A stretch of 64,000 bases of DNA from Pseudobdellovibrionaceae bacterium (GTDB lineage: Bacteria > Bdellovibrionota > Bdellovibrionia > Bdellovibrionales > UBA1609): positions 2,170,001-2,234,000 of the forward strand of contig JACKAM010000001.1 of assembly GCA_020635075.1 (NCBI GenBank). Direction: 5' to 3'. The notes under the pieces were generated by a model. It ran no database searches. It saw nothing but the letters and a program-made list of their open reading frames with translations, and was not told the origin of the DNA. Below are positions 19,067-27,518 of this stretch, piece by piece (within the stretch, counting starts at the first letter, position 1; every line of letters begins with the position of its first letter). The position numbers were made by a program, and so were the translations under genes.

Positions 19067-20287
19067 TTAGTTCCGCCCAAACCGGCGCCTGAACTCCAAA
19101 AAGTGGTCGTAAATAGTCTGCCCATCTATGGCGAAATTGTAGCGCCTATTGATGTCAAACTTTCCAAAGTGATTGGCATCTCCACCTGGAAAGGTAGAAG
19201 TATGGATTCCAGCGAAATGGGGTACTCCATCAACAAGAAGAGCAAGCGAAGAACCTGAGGCCACCCCATTGGTGTCCCCATCATGAATCATCATCCCTGG
19301 CTTATCAGCCAAATAGTGAGAGGGGTTATTGGGTGTCTCATAAATTTTAAATGGCCTACAGTTCTTTTGAACCACCCAGCCCTTATCCATTTGGAATCCA
19401 ACTGTCATCACGACATTGGGGACTGCATTTCGATTAAATCGCTTGAAGGGAAGAGGCTTTACCCATTTGTCAGCTGGAACTCTCTGCCTCCGACTCTTAA
19501 TCTCATACCCTTTTGCGTCTGTGGGACCAACGAACTCACCCGGGCGCTCCTTTAGCTTAATAAACGCATAGTCCTTTTCGTCATCAGTTCGTTCATCGCT
19601 ATTCCCAAACTCGACTTCTTCAATCTCGTAGTGCCTAAACTCATACTCAACGGTTGGGTCCTTTCTTAACTGCCTCGGCACCCAAACCTTAACTGAGTAC
19701 CTCATTCCTCTTGCCTCACTTGGAGAAAGTCTTCTCCCAGAATAATAGTCCCGAAAGCCATGAGCACTCGCTATGACGACGTCTCCATCTCCAACAAGGT
19801 GCCCCGTACTCTGGCAGGGCTTCCCTTGGTGGTTTTGACAGGCCTTGGCTGGGGGACCAACATAGAAAAGAGCACCTACCCCATAAAACATCTTATCCAC
19901 ATCACTTGCTCGCGAAGAGTAGTCCAGCGGACAACGACTGTCTTCACCCATGATTGCCGCAGGGATCACGCGGCCAAATTGTTCCAGGTTTTTTATTAGG
20001 CCCGGGCTGTTGTCACAGTCCCAGCCGGAGGCTCCTGAACCATCTGCAGGCTCAGTCCAACGCAGAACTGGTTTAATGAGTTGACCACCAAATTGTGAAA
20101 AAGAAGATTCAGAACCAACAATGTAATCGCCAGGAGGAAGCTGGCGACCAGAGACTCTTTTGCCGCCTTGAGCTTCTGCTAAAGAAGAGAACAAAACAAA
20201 GCCAACACAGCCAATGAGGAAAACCAAAACGCCCTTAAGCAGGAAATGCTGAACAGGACTGGCGAAATATTTTACTTTGATCGTCAT
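19067..20287 (-). CDS. Exported trypsin-like serine protease, copy 1 (most divergent)
   Basis: The 406-aa protein starts at the ATG at 20287, giving a signal peptide (VFLIGCVGFVLFSSLAEA). It shares the GDYIVGSES...LRWTEP and CDNSPGLIKNL blocks with the other five family members but is clearly older. The chymotrypsin-fold triad can be read as His in IASAHGFRD, Asp in KDYAFIKL and Ser in VASGSSLALL. No sigma-54 promoter like those of the 34.7, 46.6 and 54.2 kb copies is seen upstream. Substrate unknown. Confidence 0.75.
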   Translation of the reverse strand: MTIKVKYFASPVQHFLLKGVLVFLIGCVGFVLFSSLAEAQGGKRVSGRQLPPGDYIVGSESSFSQFGGQLIKPVLRWTEPADGSGASGWDCDNSPGLIKNLEQFGRVIPAAIMGEDSRCPLDYSSRASDVDKMFYGVGALFYVGPPAKACQNHQGKPCQSTGHLVGDGDVVIASAHGFRDYYSGRRLSPSEARGMRYSVKVWVPRQLRKDPTVEYEFRHYEIEEVEFGNSDERTDDEKDYAFIKLKERPGEFVGPTDAKGYEIKSRRQRVPADKWVKPLPFKRFNRNAVPNVVMTVGFQMDKGWVVQKNCRPFKIYETPNNPSHYLADKPGMMIHDGDTNGVASGSSLALLVDGVPHFAGIHTSTFPGGDANHFGKFDINRRYNFAIDGQTIYDHFLEFRRRFGRN

Positions 20288-20581
20288 GTTGATTTCGTCT
20301 TTCTTTAGGGTCAGGACCCATTTGGCCAAAAATTCTCTCTTATCTCGGGCACTTAATACCGAAAATCAGAGCGAAAATCATGCCAAAATAAACAAAAAAT
20401 CCTGACCACATCAAGATCGCTGTTTGCTCAAAATTATCGGGTTTTTTCGCGGGCTTTTGGATTTTGGCGAAAAATGTCGAATAACTCGACAGGCCCAAAG
20501 CCTGCCAAACCCTGGAAAACCTTTCAAAAAGCGGCACCAAATTGAACCTGGGCCTCACCAGGCCCAGGTGAATCTCAAAAC
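20288..20581 (-). other. Degenerate copy of the protease upstream region
   Basis: This gap has no convincing gene. A segment near 20440-20480 (ATCGGGTTTTTTCGCGGGC then TTTTGGATTTTGGCGAAAA) is a decayed relative of the leader repeated at about 34815-34855, 46655-46695 and 54245-54285. A 72-aa open frame here is probably chance. Confidence 0.45.
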
Positions 20582-20944
20582 TCAGTTGTCGCCCCAGTTA
20601 TTGGGGTTCTCATCGGTACAGATCTGTTGGCGCAGATCCGAATGGTCGCAAGAGCGCACCCACTTGTCCTCAAAGTCATAGCCATTGGAGCAGGATACGC
20701 CAGGAACTCTCACCCACTCGGAGCAGCCATTGGCGAAATCACTGGGGTGAGTCCCCTCTTTCACACAGACTTTTTGTTTGTCGTCCTTGTGAAAACACTG
20801 ACGAACGAAGATATCGCCGCTTTTCCCGGCGAAGATGCAACTGTAGCCGTCTTTGAGCTTCCAGTCTGTACAATAACTCTCCGCCGCCTGAGCCACACTG
20901 CTCATCAGAACCCAGGCCAATACAACATGAACCACACTTTTCAT
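20582..20944 (-). CDS. Small exported Cys-rich protein
   Basis: The 120-aa protein has a signal peptide (VLAWVLMSSVAQAA) and a mature region of about 100 residues with eight cysteines in two similar halves (SYCTDWKLKDGYSCIF...QCFHKDDKQKVC, then GCSEWVRVPGVSCSNG...SCDHSDLRQQIC). It looks like a tandem duplication of a four-Cys unit. The start at 20944 has GGGAG six bases upstream. No family recognised. It may be a partner of the neighbouring Cys-rich/protease genes. Confidence 0.65.
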   Translation of the reverse strand: MKSVVHVVLAWVLMSSVAQAAESYCTDWKLKDGYSCIFAGKSGDIFVRQCFHKDDKQKVCVKEGTHPSDFANGCSEWVRVPGVSCSNGYDFEDKWVRSCDHSDLRQQICTDENPNNWGDN

Positions 20945-21065
20945 GTGAATCTCCCCATTGTTAGCCCCGGTAATCCATATTTGTAATTGGACCAATCATT
21001 ACCATCCAATGAGTGACTAGAAACCAACGACCTGTAATTTGCAAGTATTTCACCCCCGAGGAAAG

Positions 21066-22124
21066 TCACTCCCCTTGGGGCTTTGCGACAAGATGCTCGG
21101 CTATCTTCTCAGCTAAAATCTGATTGGCGTAGCCAGAAGGGTGCCCCTCGATGGGGATGTAGAGCTGATCTTGGGGAATTCCCTTAAAAGCATCACGCAA
21201 ATCTAGAAATTGAATTCCGTAGTCGCCCAAACAAAAGGTCACATCCATGGCATAGGACCAAGGGTAGATCACCAGCAAAAACTCAGCTTGTTCAAAATGA
21301 GCAGATACCCGATCACGAATCTCAGCAATCAATCGACAAGACCAGCGCAAGTCCTTTTCAGTCACGTGAAATGGCCAATCAATCTGATACTTAGTGCGGA
21401 TAAAGGTTTTATTAAAAAACTTTTTTAACAAATTTCGAATGGGGAATTTCTTTTGCAAAAACCAGTCACGTACGATCTTGCCGTCCTGCTCTTTGAAGTA
21501 AGGTACTCCTCCGATCCAATCCACCGACTGAAGGCCGCCAACTAAGCGATCAACGTGAAACGAAGGAAAAAGATAAATGATCTTTCCCTTCCGCTGAGGA
21601 ATTTGCTCACCAAAGGGAATCAAATCCGCTTGGGCCATCACATTGCCCAAGCCATAGCCATTTACTGCATAGTTGTAGGTCTTATATTGAGGTAACTTCT
21701 CCCCCAAGCGATACTCCAAGGTCTGCTCATCGGGTAAGCCCTCACCCACCATAAAGGACCCACCAAAAAACAGCAGAAATTCATCCTTGGCTTTTCCATT
21801 AGCAGGTGGCCCATCTTTTTCCTCGTGCTGCACAACTCGACGACCATACTGATCAATCGTGAGATGAAAATCATAGACCACCTGATCGCCGATTTTTCTC
21901 ACCACATGGGATTTGACGTTGGGGATGAACTTCCATCCAAATTCATCGGAGTTGGAGTCATAAAAGGCCTCTGAGACATCGTCTTTGATCTTGGCATGGC
22001 GACGATCCATATCGGATTGTCCGAAAAACCACTGAATGGCGACCAATGCCAGCACCACTACCGCACAGCCAATGCCGACAGCCACTAGGTTCGCAATCCA
22101 ATTTTTCTCTGTCGGTCCACTCAT
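21066..22124 (-). CDS. Membrane-anchored SGNH/GDSL-type hydrolase-like protein
   Basis: The 352-aa protein has one N-terminal membrane anchor (VGIGCAVVVLALVAIQWFFG) and a periplasmic SGNH fold: block I GGSFMVGEGL with the nucleophile Ser, then NGYGLGN, and a late His in EGHPSGYANQILAEKIAEHL. Such proteins often add or remove acetyl groups on surface polysaccharides. The start at 22124 has GAGG about 10 bases upstream; two earlier in-frame ATGs are possible. Substrate unknown. Confidence 0.7.
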   Translation of the reverse strand: MSGPTEKNWIANLVAVGIGCAVVVLALVAIQWFFGQSDMDRRHAKIKDDVSEAFYDSNSDEFGWKFIPNVKSHVVRKIGDQVVYDFHLTIDQYGRRVVQHEEKDGPPANGKAKDEFLLFFGGSFMVGEGLPDEQTLEYRLGEKLPQYKTYNYAVNGYGLGNVMAQADLIPFGEQIPQRKGKIIYLFPSFHVDRLVGGLQSVDWIGGVPYFKEQDGKIVRDWFLQKKFPIRNLLKKFFNKTFIRTKYQIDWPFHVTEKDLRWSCRLIAEIRDRVSAHFEQAEFLLVIYPWSYAMDVTFCLGDYGIQFLDLRDAFKGIPQDQLYIPIEGHPSGYANQILAEKIAEHLVAKPQGE

Positions 22125-22276
22125 TGACGTTCTGCCTCTAAGATCATTCACCATGTTAATTGCAGCATTCACTTGAGGTCAGCCCAAAAACCAATCGCGG
22201 AAGCGCCGCTTCCTCTGCACTTGTTGCCTAATTGGGGTCAATCGGAAAGGATAGATAAAACACCAAGGGGCCTGCC

Positions 22277-23038
22277 ATGATGGATTTTAGAGAAATTCAA
22301 CAGATTTTACCTCACATTCACCGCGATTCAGCAGGGCATGAGGCCGCCTGGTACGTGACTGAAGTTTTGGCTGACTACATCCAAAAAAACGCCAAACCCG
22401 GAATGAAGACCTTGGAAACCGGTGCCGGCATCAGCACCGTTTTGTTTGCCCAAGCCGAAACGGACCACACTTCAGTTGTGGCCAGCCAGGGGGAAGTCGA
22501 TCGCATTCTCAACTTTTGTGAAGACAAAGGGTTTCCCACCAAGGGATTGAAGTTTCTGGTCGGCATGTCTGAGCTTGTCTTGCCCCAATCTTGTCCCAAG
22601 GATTTGGACTTTGTGTTGATTGATGGCGGACACGGCTTTCCCACGCCTTTTATTGACTGGTACTACAGCCAAAGAATGCTCAAAGTGGGCGGCACAATGG
22701 CGGTCGACGACACGCAAATCTGGACGGGAGCCACCCTAAGCCGCTTCCTTGATGGCGAACCCAACTGGCGCCGCATCGACAAGTGGCCTTACCGAGCGGC
22801 GGTCTATGAAAAGGCCGGCGAAGGCAGTGAGTTTATGGACTGGTACAACCAGCCCTACGTTCACCGCCGCAGCCTCACTAACCCGAAAATCAACCACTAC
22901 TTATCCGAGTGGAGTTCCAAGTTCGTTAAATTTAAAAACGACTACCCCACTCATGTGGAAAACCTGGTGAATCAAGTGATCCCAGGCGCAACCAAACATC
23001 ACCCCAACATCAAGCGAGTCCTGAAGAAGTTCTTTTAG
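22277..23038 (+). CDS. Class I SAM-dependent methyltransferase-like protein
   Basis: The 253-aa protein has the Rossmann SAM site at about 42-60 (TLETGAGISTVLFAQ), an acidic motif (DLDFVLIDGGHGFPTPFIDW) and MLKVGGTMAVDDTQIW. This fits the Methyltransf_24-like group seen in surface-glycan and secondary-metabolite clusters. The ATG at 22277 has AAGGGG upstream. It is divergent from the SGNH gene. Substrate unknown. Confidence 0.75.
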   Translation: MMDFREIQQILPHIHRDSAGHEAAWYVTEVLADYIQKNAKPGMKTLETGAGISTVLFAQAETDHTSVVASQGEVDRILNFCEDKGFPTKGLKFLVGMSELVLPQSCPKDLDFVLIDGGHGFPTPFIDWYYSQRMLKVGGTMAVDDTQIWTGATLSRFLDGEPNWRRIDKWPYRAAVYEKAGEGSEFMDWYNQPYVHRRSLTNPKINHYLSEWSSKFVKFKNDYPTHVENLVNQVIPGATKHHPNIKRVLKKFF

Positions 23039-23069
23039 TATCGGCGAGGAAAGCTGGCACAGACATTCG

Positions 23070-23456
23070 TCACCCTTTCACGGGTCGGATGTGCGCCTCA
23101 ATCCATCTGGCGATGGTTTCGATATCGACCTTGCCTCTAATCACCTGTTCAATCAAGAATTCCTCGCCATTGTCAGGCTCAACCACCAATCGATAGCCAT
23201 TCATTCTTAAAAAGATTGCTGTCAGAGCAAAGGAAACACGCTTATTGCCATCAACAAATGAGTGGTTTTGCGCCAAGCTCTGCATCAGGGCCGCCGCCTG
23301 CAGAGAAAGCGACTGATAGTACCCGGTCTGTGGCCGCCCAAGTGCACTCTGTAAAAGCCCCAGGTCACGAACCCCACCCTTTCCGCCAAATCTTTGCAAC
23401 AAATGGTGATGAAGTTCTAATGCCTCTTCTAAAGTTGGATATAGGGTGGTCTTCAT
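23070..23456 (-). CDS. doc: Doc/Fic-type toxin
   Basis: This 128-aa death-on-curing family toxin has the Fic active-site motif HSFVDGNKR at about residue 65. The starting YPTLEEALELHHHLLQRFGG is typical of Doc. Doc proteins phosphorylate EF-Tu. It lies 6 bases after the antitoxin gene in the same operon. Confidence 0.9.
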   Translation of the reverse strand: MKTTLYPTLEEALELHHHLLQRFGGKGGVRDLGLLQSALGRPQTGYYQSLSLQAAALMQSLAQNHSFVDGNKRVSFALTAIFLRMNGYRLVVEPDNGEEFLIEQVIRGKVDIETIARWIEAHIRPVKG

Positions 23457-23462
23457 CCAGAA

Positions 23463-23675
23463 TTACTTCGCCAGTCGCTTTAACAGTTCTTCATTGTCCT
23501 TTAGCACTTCATCCATGGCTGACAAGAACACCGGTCGCACCCGAGACTTGGCCAAGTACTCAACGACGGCTTCATTGACCACACTGGAGATGCTACGCCC
23601 GGTCTCAGCGGCATAGGATTTGAGGTCCTCCAGAGTCTCTTCATCGATTTGGGTGGCAAACTTCTTAGGCTTCAT
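23463..23675 (-). CDS. Ribbon-helix-helix antitoxin paired with Doc
   Basis: The 70-aa protein begins with an RHH DNA-binding domain (FATQIDEETLEDLKSYAAETGRSIS). A short C-terminal helix probably blocks the toxin. Its start lies two bases from a perfect palindrome at 23678-23713, consistent with autorepression, and leaves little room for a normal ribosome site. Confidence 0.85.
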   Translation of the reverse strand: MKPKKFATQIDEETLEDLKSYAAETGRSISSVVNEAVVEYLAKSRVRPVFLSAMDEVLKDNEELLKRLAK

Positions 23676-23677
23676 AA

Positions 23678-23713
23678 CCTTGATTTTTCATGAAAATTCA
23701 TGAAAAATCAAGG
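23678..23713. promoter_or_regulatory. Perfect 36-bp operator of the Doc operon
   Basis: Arms CCTTGATTTTTCATGAA (23678-23694) and its exact complement (23697-23713) are separated by AA. The 17-bp arms contain repeated TTCATGAA half-sites. Adjacent, ATAAGTAA...TTACTTAT (23721-23742) forms a second perfect 8-bp inverted repeat. Confidence 0.8.
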
Positions 23714-23745
23714 CAATCTTATAAGTAACTAAAATTACTTATCTA

Positions 23746-24183
23746 TTAAAGAGCTTCTACCTGCTTCATGACCTCTTCAGTCGGCGCATGGGTCAGCTCT
23801 TTATTGATGGTGGCTTTGACCACTTTAGCCGTCCCTGTCGAGAGTTTGGCGCGCAGATCGCCCAAGAACTTAGGAGGCGCAATGATCACTAGCTCTTCAA
23901 ACTTCTTGGCCGTTCTCGCCTGATCCAAATACTCAGCAACCTCTTTGGCAAACTGCTGAGACAGCTGGTGCTCCACGTCCACCTCTCCGGCCGATGTGTG
24001 CTTGTGCGTCTGGGTGTAGTTCTTGCGGGTCGGTCTTTCAGTGGTGAATTCATGGATCTTGTCCTGCCCCTCTGGGAAGGCCAGGCAAGTTTTAAAGTCT
24101 AAGCCCTTATGAAGATGCAGATATGAAAACACTTTGGCTTGGCTCTCATCAGCTACGACCACCCAAGTTAACTTCTCCAGCAT
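23746..24183 (-). CDS. Host-attachment family protein (eRF1-like domain)
   Basis: The 145-aa protein matches the family first named for attachment to host cells: WVVVADESQAKVFSY at the start, HKHTSAGEVDVEH, then FAKEVAEYLDQARTAKKFEELVIIAPPKFLGDLR and the ending NKELTHAPTEEVMKQV. The fold is related to archaeal eRF1/baeRF domains and the biochemical role is not settled. It is the upstream neighbour of the Doc module but probably independent. Confidence 0.85.
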   Translation of the reverse strand: MLEKLTWVVVADESQAKVFSYLHLHKGLDFKTCLAFPEGQDKIHEFTTERPTRKNYTQTHKHTSAGEVDVEHQLSQQFAKEVAEYLDQARTAKKFEELVIIAPPKFLGDLRAKLSTGTAKVVKATINKELTHAPTEEVMKQVEAL

Positions 24184-24290
24184 GGCTTATCCTCCTCTGG
24201 TCTACGTTTCCGGCAATCTACCAGACTTTTTCCCAAAAGGTACCGGGTTCCCACGGGTGCGGCCCCGCGCCACGCTGGAATTCAACAATT

Positions 24291-25202
24291 CTAAAGGCTT
24301 TTGAGCTTCTCCCAATTTTCCATAAGAATGGGCTTCCACTTCGTGAACCTCTCCTGGGTCCTAATGTCCCAATTGGGATTCAAGGGCTCTGAGTGTACCT
24401 TCACAGACTGTTCGATTTCATAGAACATCTGATCCCGATGTTTGGTTTCAAGTGTGGACCATACTTCGACTGGGCATACGACCACCCCGTCATCGCCTTC
24501 CTTGCATCCCCAACGCTTTAGAACTCGCTCAGCTTGGTGATAAGCGCGGGTATGCAGGGGTATGAATTTCTGTTGGCTTTCTGATTCCGACTCAAAAATT
24601 CGGACGGCCTCCGCTATCGCACTTCGCATCACCACGTACATGGCCTCCCGGTCGGCTACCCATCGATCAATGCTGCTCAATGCTTGCTCGACCATTTTGA
24701 CCTCGGTCTCGGGTTTCCCTTGAACATTGACGACCATCCACTGGGTCAACTCCGAATGCAGACGATCAAACATCTTCCATTTTGCAGAGTACCGAGTTTC
24801 AAACAGCCATGCCCAGCCTAAGCAATACACTTCAATCTTTTCAAGGCTTCCTTCAAGGATGCAGTTCTTCTCCTTTAGCCAAGCCAAATCCAGATCCGAC
24901 ACGGATCGAAGCGGGTTGACCTCCTTATAGGCATCGAGCCCTCGCGCCTTCATTCCATATTCCTTGCCCGACAGAACAGCGGCCAAAGCCTCCCCGGTCA
25001 CGTTAGCAAAAATGCCCTGGCCCTCGGCCTCATTTTTCAGTCCATCAAGGCCTTGGCCCCTAGCCCTTTCAAGCTCAGCCAGTCTCTCATTGTGTTCTCT
25101 CTTTAGTTTCGCACTCTCATCCTCGGGCGGAGATCCGCATCCAAGCAGAAGACCCGTTGTAGCAACCACACATATAAATGATATTAGTTTCATCGTTTTC
25201 AT
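24291..25202 (-). CDS. Lipoprotein of unknown function
   Basis: The 303-aa protein has a lipobox LLGC at about 19-22, so it should be lipid-anchored. The mature part is largely helical and charged (ESAKLKREHNERLAELERARG), with four further Cys in the C-terminal two thirds. No family recognised. It is divergent from the toxin operon that starts at 25505 and shares its upstream region with the palindromes at 25315-25352. Confidence 0.7.
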   Translation of the reverse strand: MKTMKLISFICVVATTGLLLGCGSPPEDESAKLKREHNERLAELERARGQGLDGLKNEAEGQGIFANVTGEALAAVLSGKEYGMKARGLDAYKEVNPLRSVSDLDLAWLKEKNCILEGSLEKIEVYCLGWAWLFETRYSAKWKMFDRLHSELTQWMVVNVQGKPETEVKMVEQALSSIDRWVADREAMYVVMRSAIAEAVRIFESESESQQKFIPLHTRAYHQAERVLKRWGCKEGDDGVVVCPVEVWSTLETKHRDQMFYEIEQSVKVHSEPLNPNWDIRTQERFTKWKPILMENWEKLKSL

Positions 25203-25314
25203 AATATTCTCGCTTTAAATTTACCTACCATTTTGAACTCCCGCCTCGATTGCACGATCTGTGCCCGTAACTTTATCGAAAGTCGCCTCGGAGATTGCTG
25301 TTGAGGACGCGTTT

Positions 25315-25352
25315 GTCCGAAAACTCGGACCGGATTCCGAGACTTCGGAATC
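25315..25352. promoter_or_regulatory. Palindrome pair, putative enhancer for the sigma-54 promoter at 25448
   Basis: GTCCGAAAACTCGGAC (25315-25330) is followed by GATTCCGAGACTTCGGAATC (25333-25352), a perfect 8-bp stem with a 4-base loop. Related pairs occur at 39796-39831, 46751-46787 and 54343-54379, always upstream of a toxin operon. Confidence 0.65.
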
Positions 25353-25447
25353 GGTCTTGCCCGGCCTTCACATCACTCACACCAGATAAATCCCCGAAAG
25401 TCTTGGTTTTGAAATTTCTACTGCGTGGAATTCAACCACCCGTTCGG

Positions 25448-25462
25448 TGGCCCCGGCCTTGC
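25448..25462 (+). promoter_or_regulatory. sigma-54-type promoter of the first toxin operon
   Basis: TGG at 25448-25450, ten bases, then GC at 25461-25462 (TTGCTC context), matching the -24/-12 GG-N10-GC rule. The predicted start near 25474 leaves a 30-base leader with GGAGG before the ATG at 25505. Confidence 0.65.
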
Positions 25463-25504
25463 TCAATGGCCCAATTACAAACTGATGGAACGGAGGTTCT
25501 CCAG

Positions 25505-26383
25505 ATGAAATCAAACAGATTTATACCGGTACATTTACCAATATTGACCTTTATCGCCATATCCTTGGCAACCCCAACTGGAGCTGTGGCAAAAACACCG
25601 AAGTGGCTGAAACGGATTAATCGTACAGTTATTGATGCCGGTAAAACCATTGAAAAGGGCATTCAAAATGGTGGCAAAACGATCGAAGATGTGGCCCATG
25701 GGGCCGGTGATCTCGCCGACCAGATCGGTCGCGACATCGGCGATGCAACTAGAGGCGCCGCCGATGCCGCCGCTGATGTGGTGACCGCTGGAGGCCACGG
25801 TCGTAAGCGGGACGAAGAGAAAGCCCGAGACAAAAAGGCTCAGGAAGAAGCCGCAGCAGCTGCGGCAGAAAAGCACGCCCAAGAGCTCGCAGCAAAAAAC
25901 AAAGAATTTGTAGAGGCAAAACTCCAGCACAACCGGGATTTGGAGACCCTCGCATCCGTTTTATCCACGGGTATCAACTATGTTGGTAAATTCAAGGACC
26001 AGGTTTATCAGCAAATCGAATTTCTCCAGCTCACCAAGCGAGAAACCGAACGCACCACGACTGATCTTAGCCTTCTTCAATCTGCCTATGAGGAAATCCT
26101 CGCCCAACTTCAATCCGAGACTAAAGATCCTGCCGGAATTGACGATCCCAATCACACTCCCGGGTACCAGCAAGCCCTCAAGAGCACTGTTGATGAACTC
26201 GGTGGCTCGATTCTCAATAACCAAACCCGACTACGGGATATCCTCTCGCGGCTTAATGTCACTGAACTTAGAGACCTATACGAGCAAGCGGAGATCAAAC
26301 TGATAGAGCTCACCCAGCTTCGACCCTCTATCGAAACCCGCATCGAACAAAACAAGCAAGAGATCGCAGCCCATGGTGGGTAA
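25505..26383 (+). CDS. Exported coiled-coil protein, first gene of toxin operon 1
   Basis: The 292-aa protein has a signal peptide (LTFIAISLATPTGAVA). An amphipathic Gly/Ala-rich segment follows (GKTIEKGIQNGGKTIEDVAHGAGDLADQIG). A long helical region from about 95 on (RDKKAQEEAAAAAAEKHAQEL and later heptads) predicts coiled coil. The ATG has GGAGG eight bases upstream. It overlaps the next gene by 11 bases. No family recognised; the other toxin operons lack it. Confidence 0.7.
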   Translation: MKSNRFIPVHLPILTFIAISLATPTGAVAKTPKWLKRINRTVIDAGKTIEKGIQNGGKTIEDVAHGAGDLADQIGRDIGDATRGAADAAADVVTAGGHGRKRDEEKARDKKAQEEAAAAAAEKHAQELAAKNKEFVEAKLQHNRDLETLASVLSTGINYVGKFKDQVYQQIEFLQLTKRETERTTTDLSLLQSAYEEILAQLQSETKDPAGIDDPNHTPGYQQALKSTVDELGGSILNNQTRLRDILSRLNVTELRDLYEQAEIKLIELTQLRPSIETRIEQNKQEIAAHGG

Positions 26384-27518
26384 AACCAATTCGCTGCTAA
26401 AACTGGTATTGCTGCCGCTGATCCTCGTTTTGAGCCTTGTTCTCCCTCAAGGAGCAGGGGCCTCGATCGAGTCGAAGATCGCCACCAGCTATAGCAACCA
26501 GTTTTTGCATATCAAGCTCAACTCTTACATTGAGACTTACCTCAATAGGGTTGGGCAAACTGGAACGACTTCGGCCGTCCCCCATTTAGGGACACATGTG
26601 GTCCGCGGGATCAGCTTTATCTTGGCAGGCTATCATCTGACCCAGGGCAAAACTGACCGGGATCGCTTTTGGGGAACACTTCATTTGGGTGGGGTCGTCC
26701 ACCCAGCTTTGGGGCTTTATGTAATGGGGGCTCAACTGAGTGAGCTGGCACTGGGAATCGGACATAGGAAGAAAATGATGAAATACAATCAAGCAATCAT
26801 GGCGGCCATCGAGACACAAATGAGGCTCGAACGAGAAAGACTGGAAGCCTTTGGTCGCATTTATCAGTATCACCTTCAGGGGCTCCACTCCGCCAGCCAA
26901 AAACTCGAAGAAGCAGGCCGGGTGCTCTCTCAATCTCCGATGACTCAAGATGGATTCTCGAATGATCCAAAACAACTCGAAGAGTGGTTGACCACTGTGC
27001 AAGTCTTTCTCGTGCAATCAAGGATTGTGGTTTCTCATCTAAAAGCCCTTCACTCCTACCAGTGCACCGAGATCAGCCAAATCTTTGGCCCCCTCCCCAT
27101 TGATCCTCAGCAAATGATCATTGAGATTAGCCAAAGCCAATCGGCATTGACCGAGATGTATGACGAAACCCTCAAATCCTACGGAAAGCTTTTGGCTTCA
27201 ATTGCCCTTGACGAGCTCTCATCGAAGGATGCGCCAGATCCCGAGTACGAACTCTGCCATCGAAAGCGAATGTACCTAAAAGTCCACCTCATCAAAAAGG
27301 TTGGCGAGTTCCGCCGCCGAGGACCTTCTTTGTCTTTGTTAGATCGAGATGACCTCTATGCCGGAATCGAATCGATGAGGTCCGACCTTTTGACCCTTCA
27401 ACCCGTATGCGATGTCAACAATCGGGATCAAGACCTACTCGACCTTTTGGATTACGTCGAAGAGCGCCTCTACGATGAGACCAAGCCCGATGGAGGTCCC
27501 AACCATGAGATTCACTGA
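26373..27518 (+). CDS. Exported helical protein, second gene of toxin operon 1
   Basis: The 381-aa protein has a signal peptide (LVLLPLILVLSLVLPQGAGA). A second hydrophobic patch lies at about 73-130 (GISFILAGYHLTQG, LGLYVMGAQLSELALGIG), then a mostly helical charged region to the end. Two Cys (YQCTEISQ, YELCHRK) may bond. It overlaps the upstream gene by 11 and the toxin by 14 bases, so the three are co-translated. Possibly a chaperone or carrier for the toxin; unproven. Confidence 0.7.
   Translation: MVGKTNSLLKLVLLPLILVLSLVLPQGAGASIESKIATSYSNQFLHIKLNSYIETYLNRVGQTGTTSAVPHLGTHVVRGISFILAGYHLTQGKTDRDRFWGTLHLGGVVHPALGLYVMGAQLSELALGIGHRKKMMKYNQAIMAAIETQMRLERERLEAFGRIYQYHLQGLHSASQKLEEAGRVLSQSPMTQDGFSNDPKQLEEWLTTVQVFLVQSRIVVSHLKALHSYQCTEISQIFGPLPIDPQQMIIEISQSQSALTEMYDETLKSYGKLLASIALDELSSKDAPDPEYELCHRKRMYLKVHLIKKVGEFRRRGPSLSLLDRDDLYAGIESMRSDLLTLQPVCDVNNRDQDLLDLLDYVEERLYDETKPDGGPNHEIH

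Noticed and set aside
20288..20345. sigma-54 promoter for protease copy 1
   Set aside because: The nearest candidate (TTGGCCAAATGGGTCC) has GG-N10-CC instead of GC, and the conserved element of the other copies is absent.
20340..20558. 72-aa frame with one hydrophobic segment
   Set aside because: It lies in the decayed protease leader repeat, and equivalent frames are absent from the other copies.
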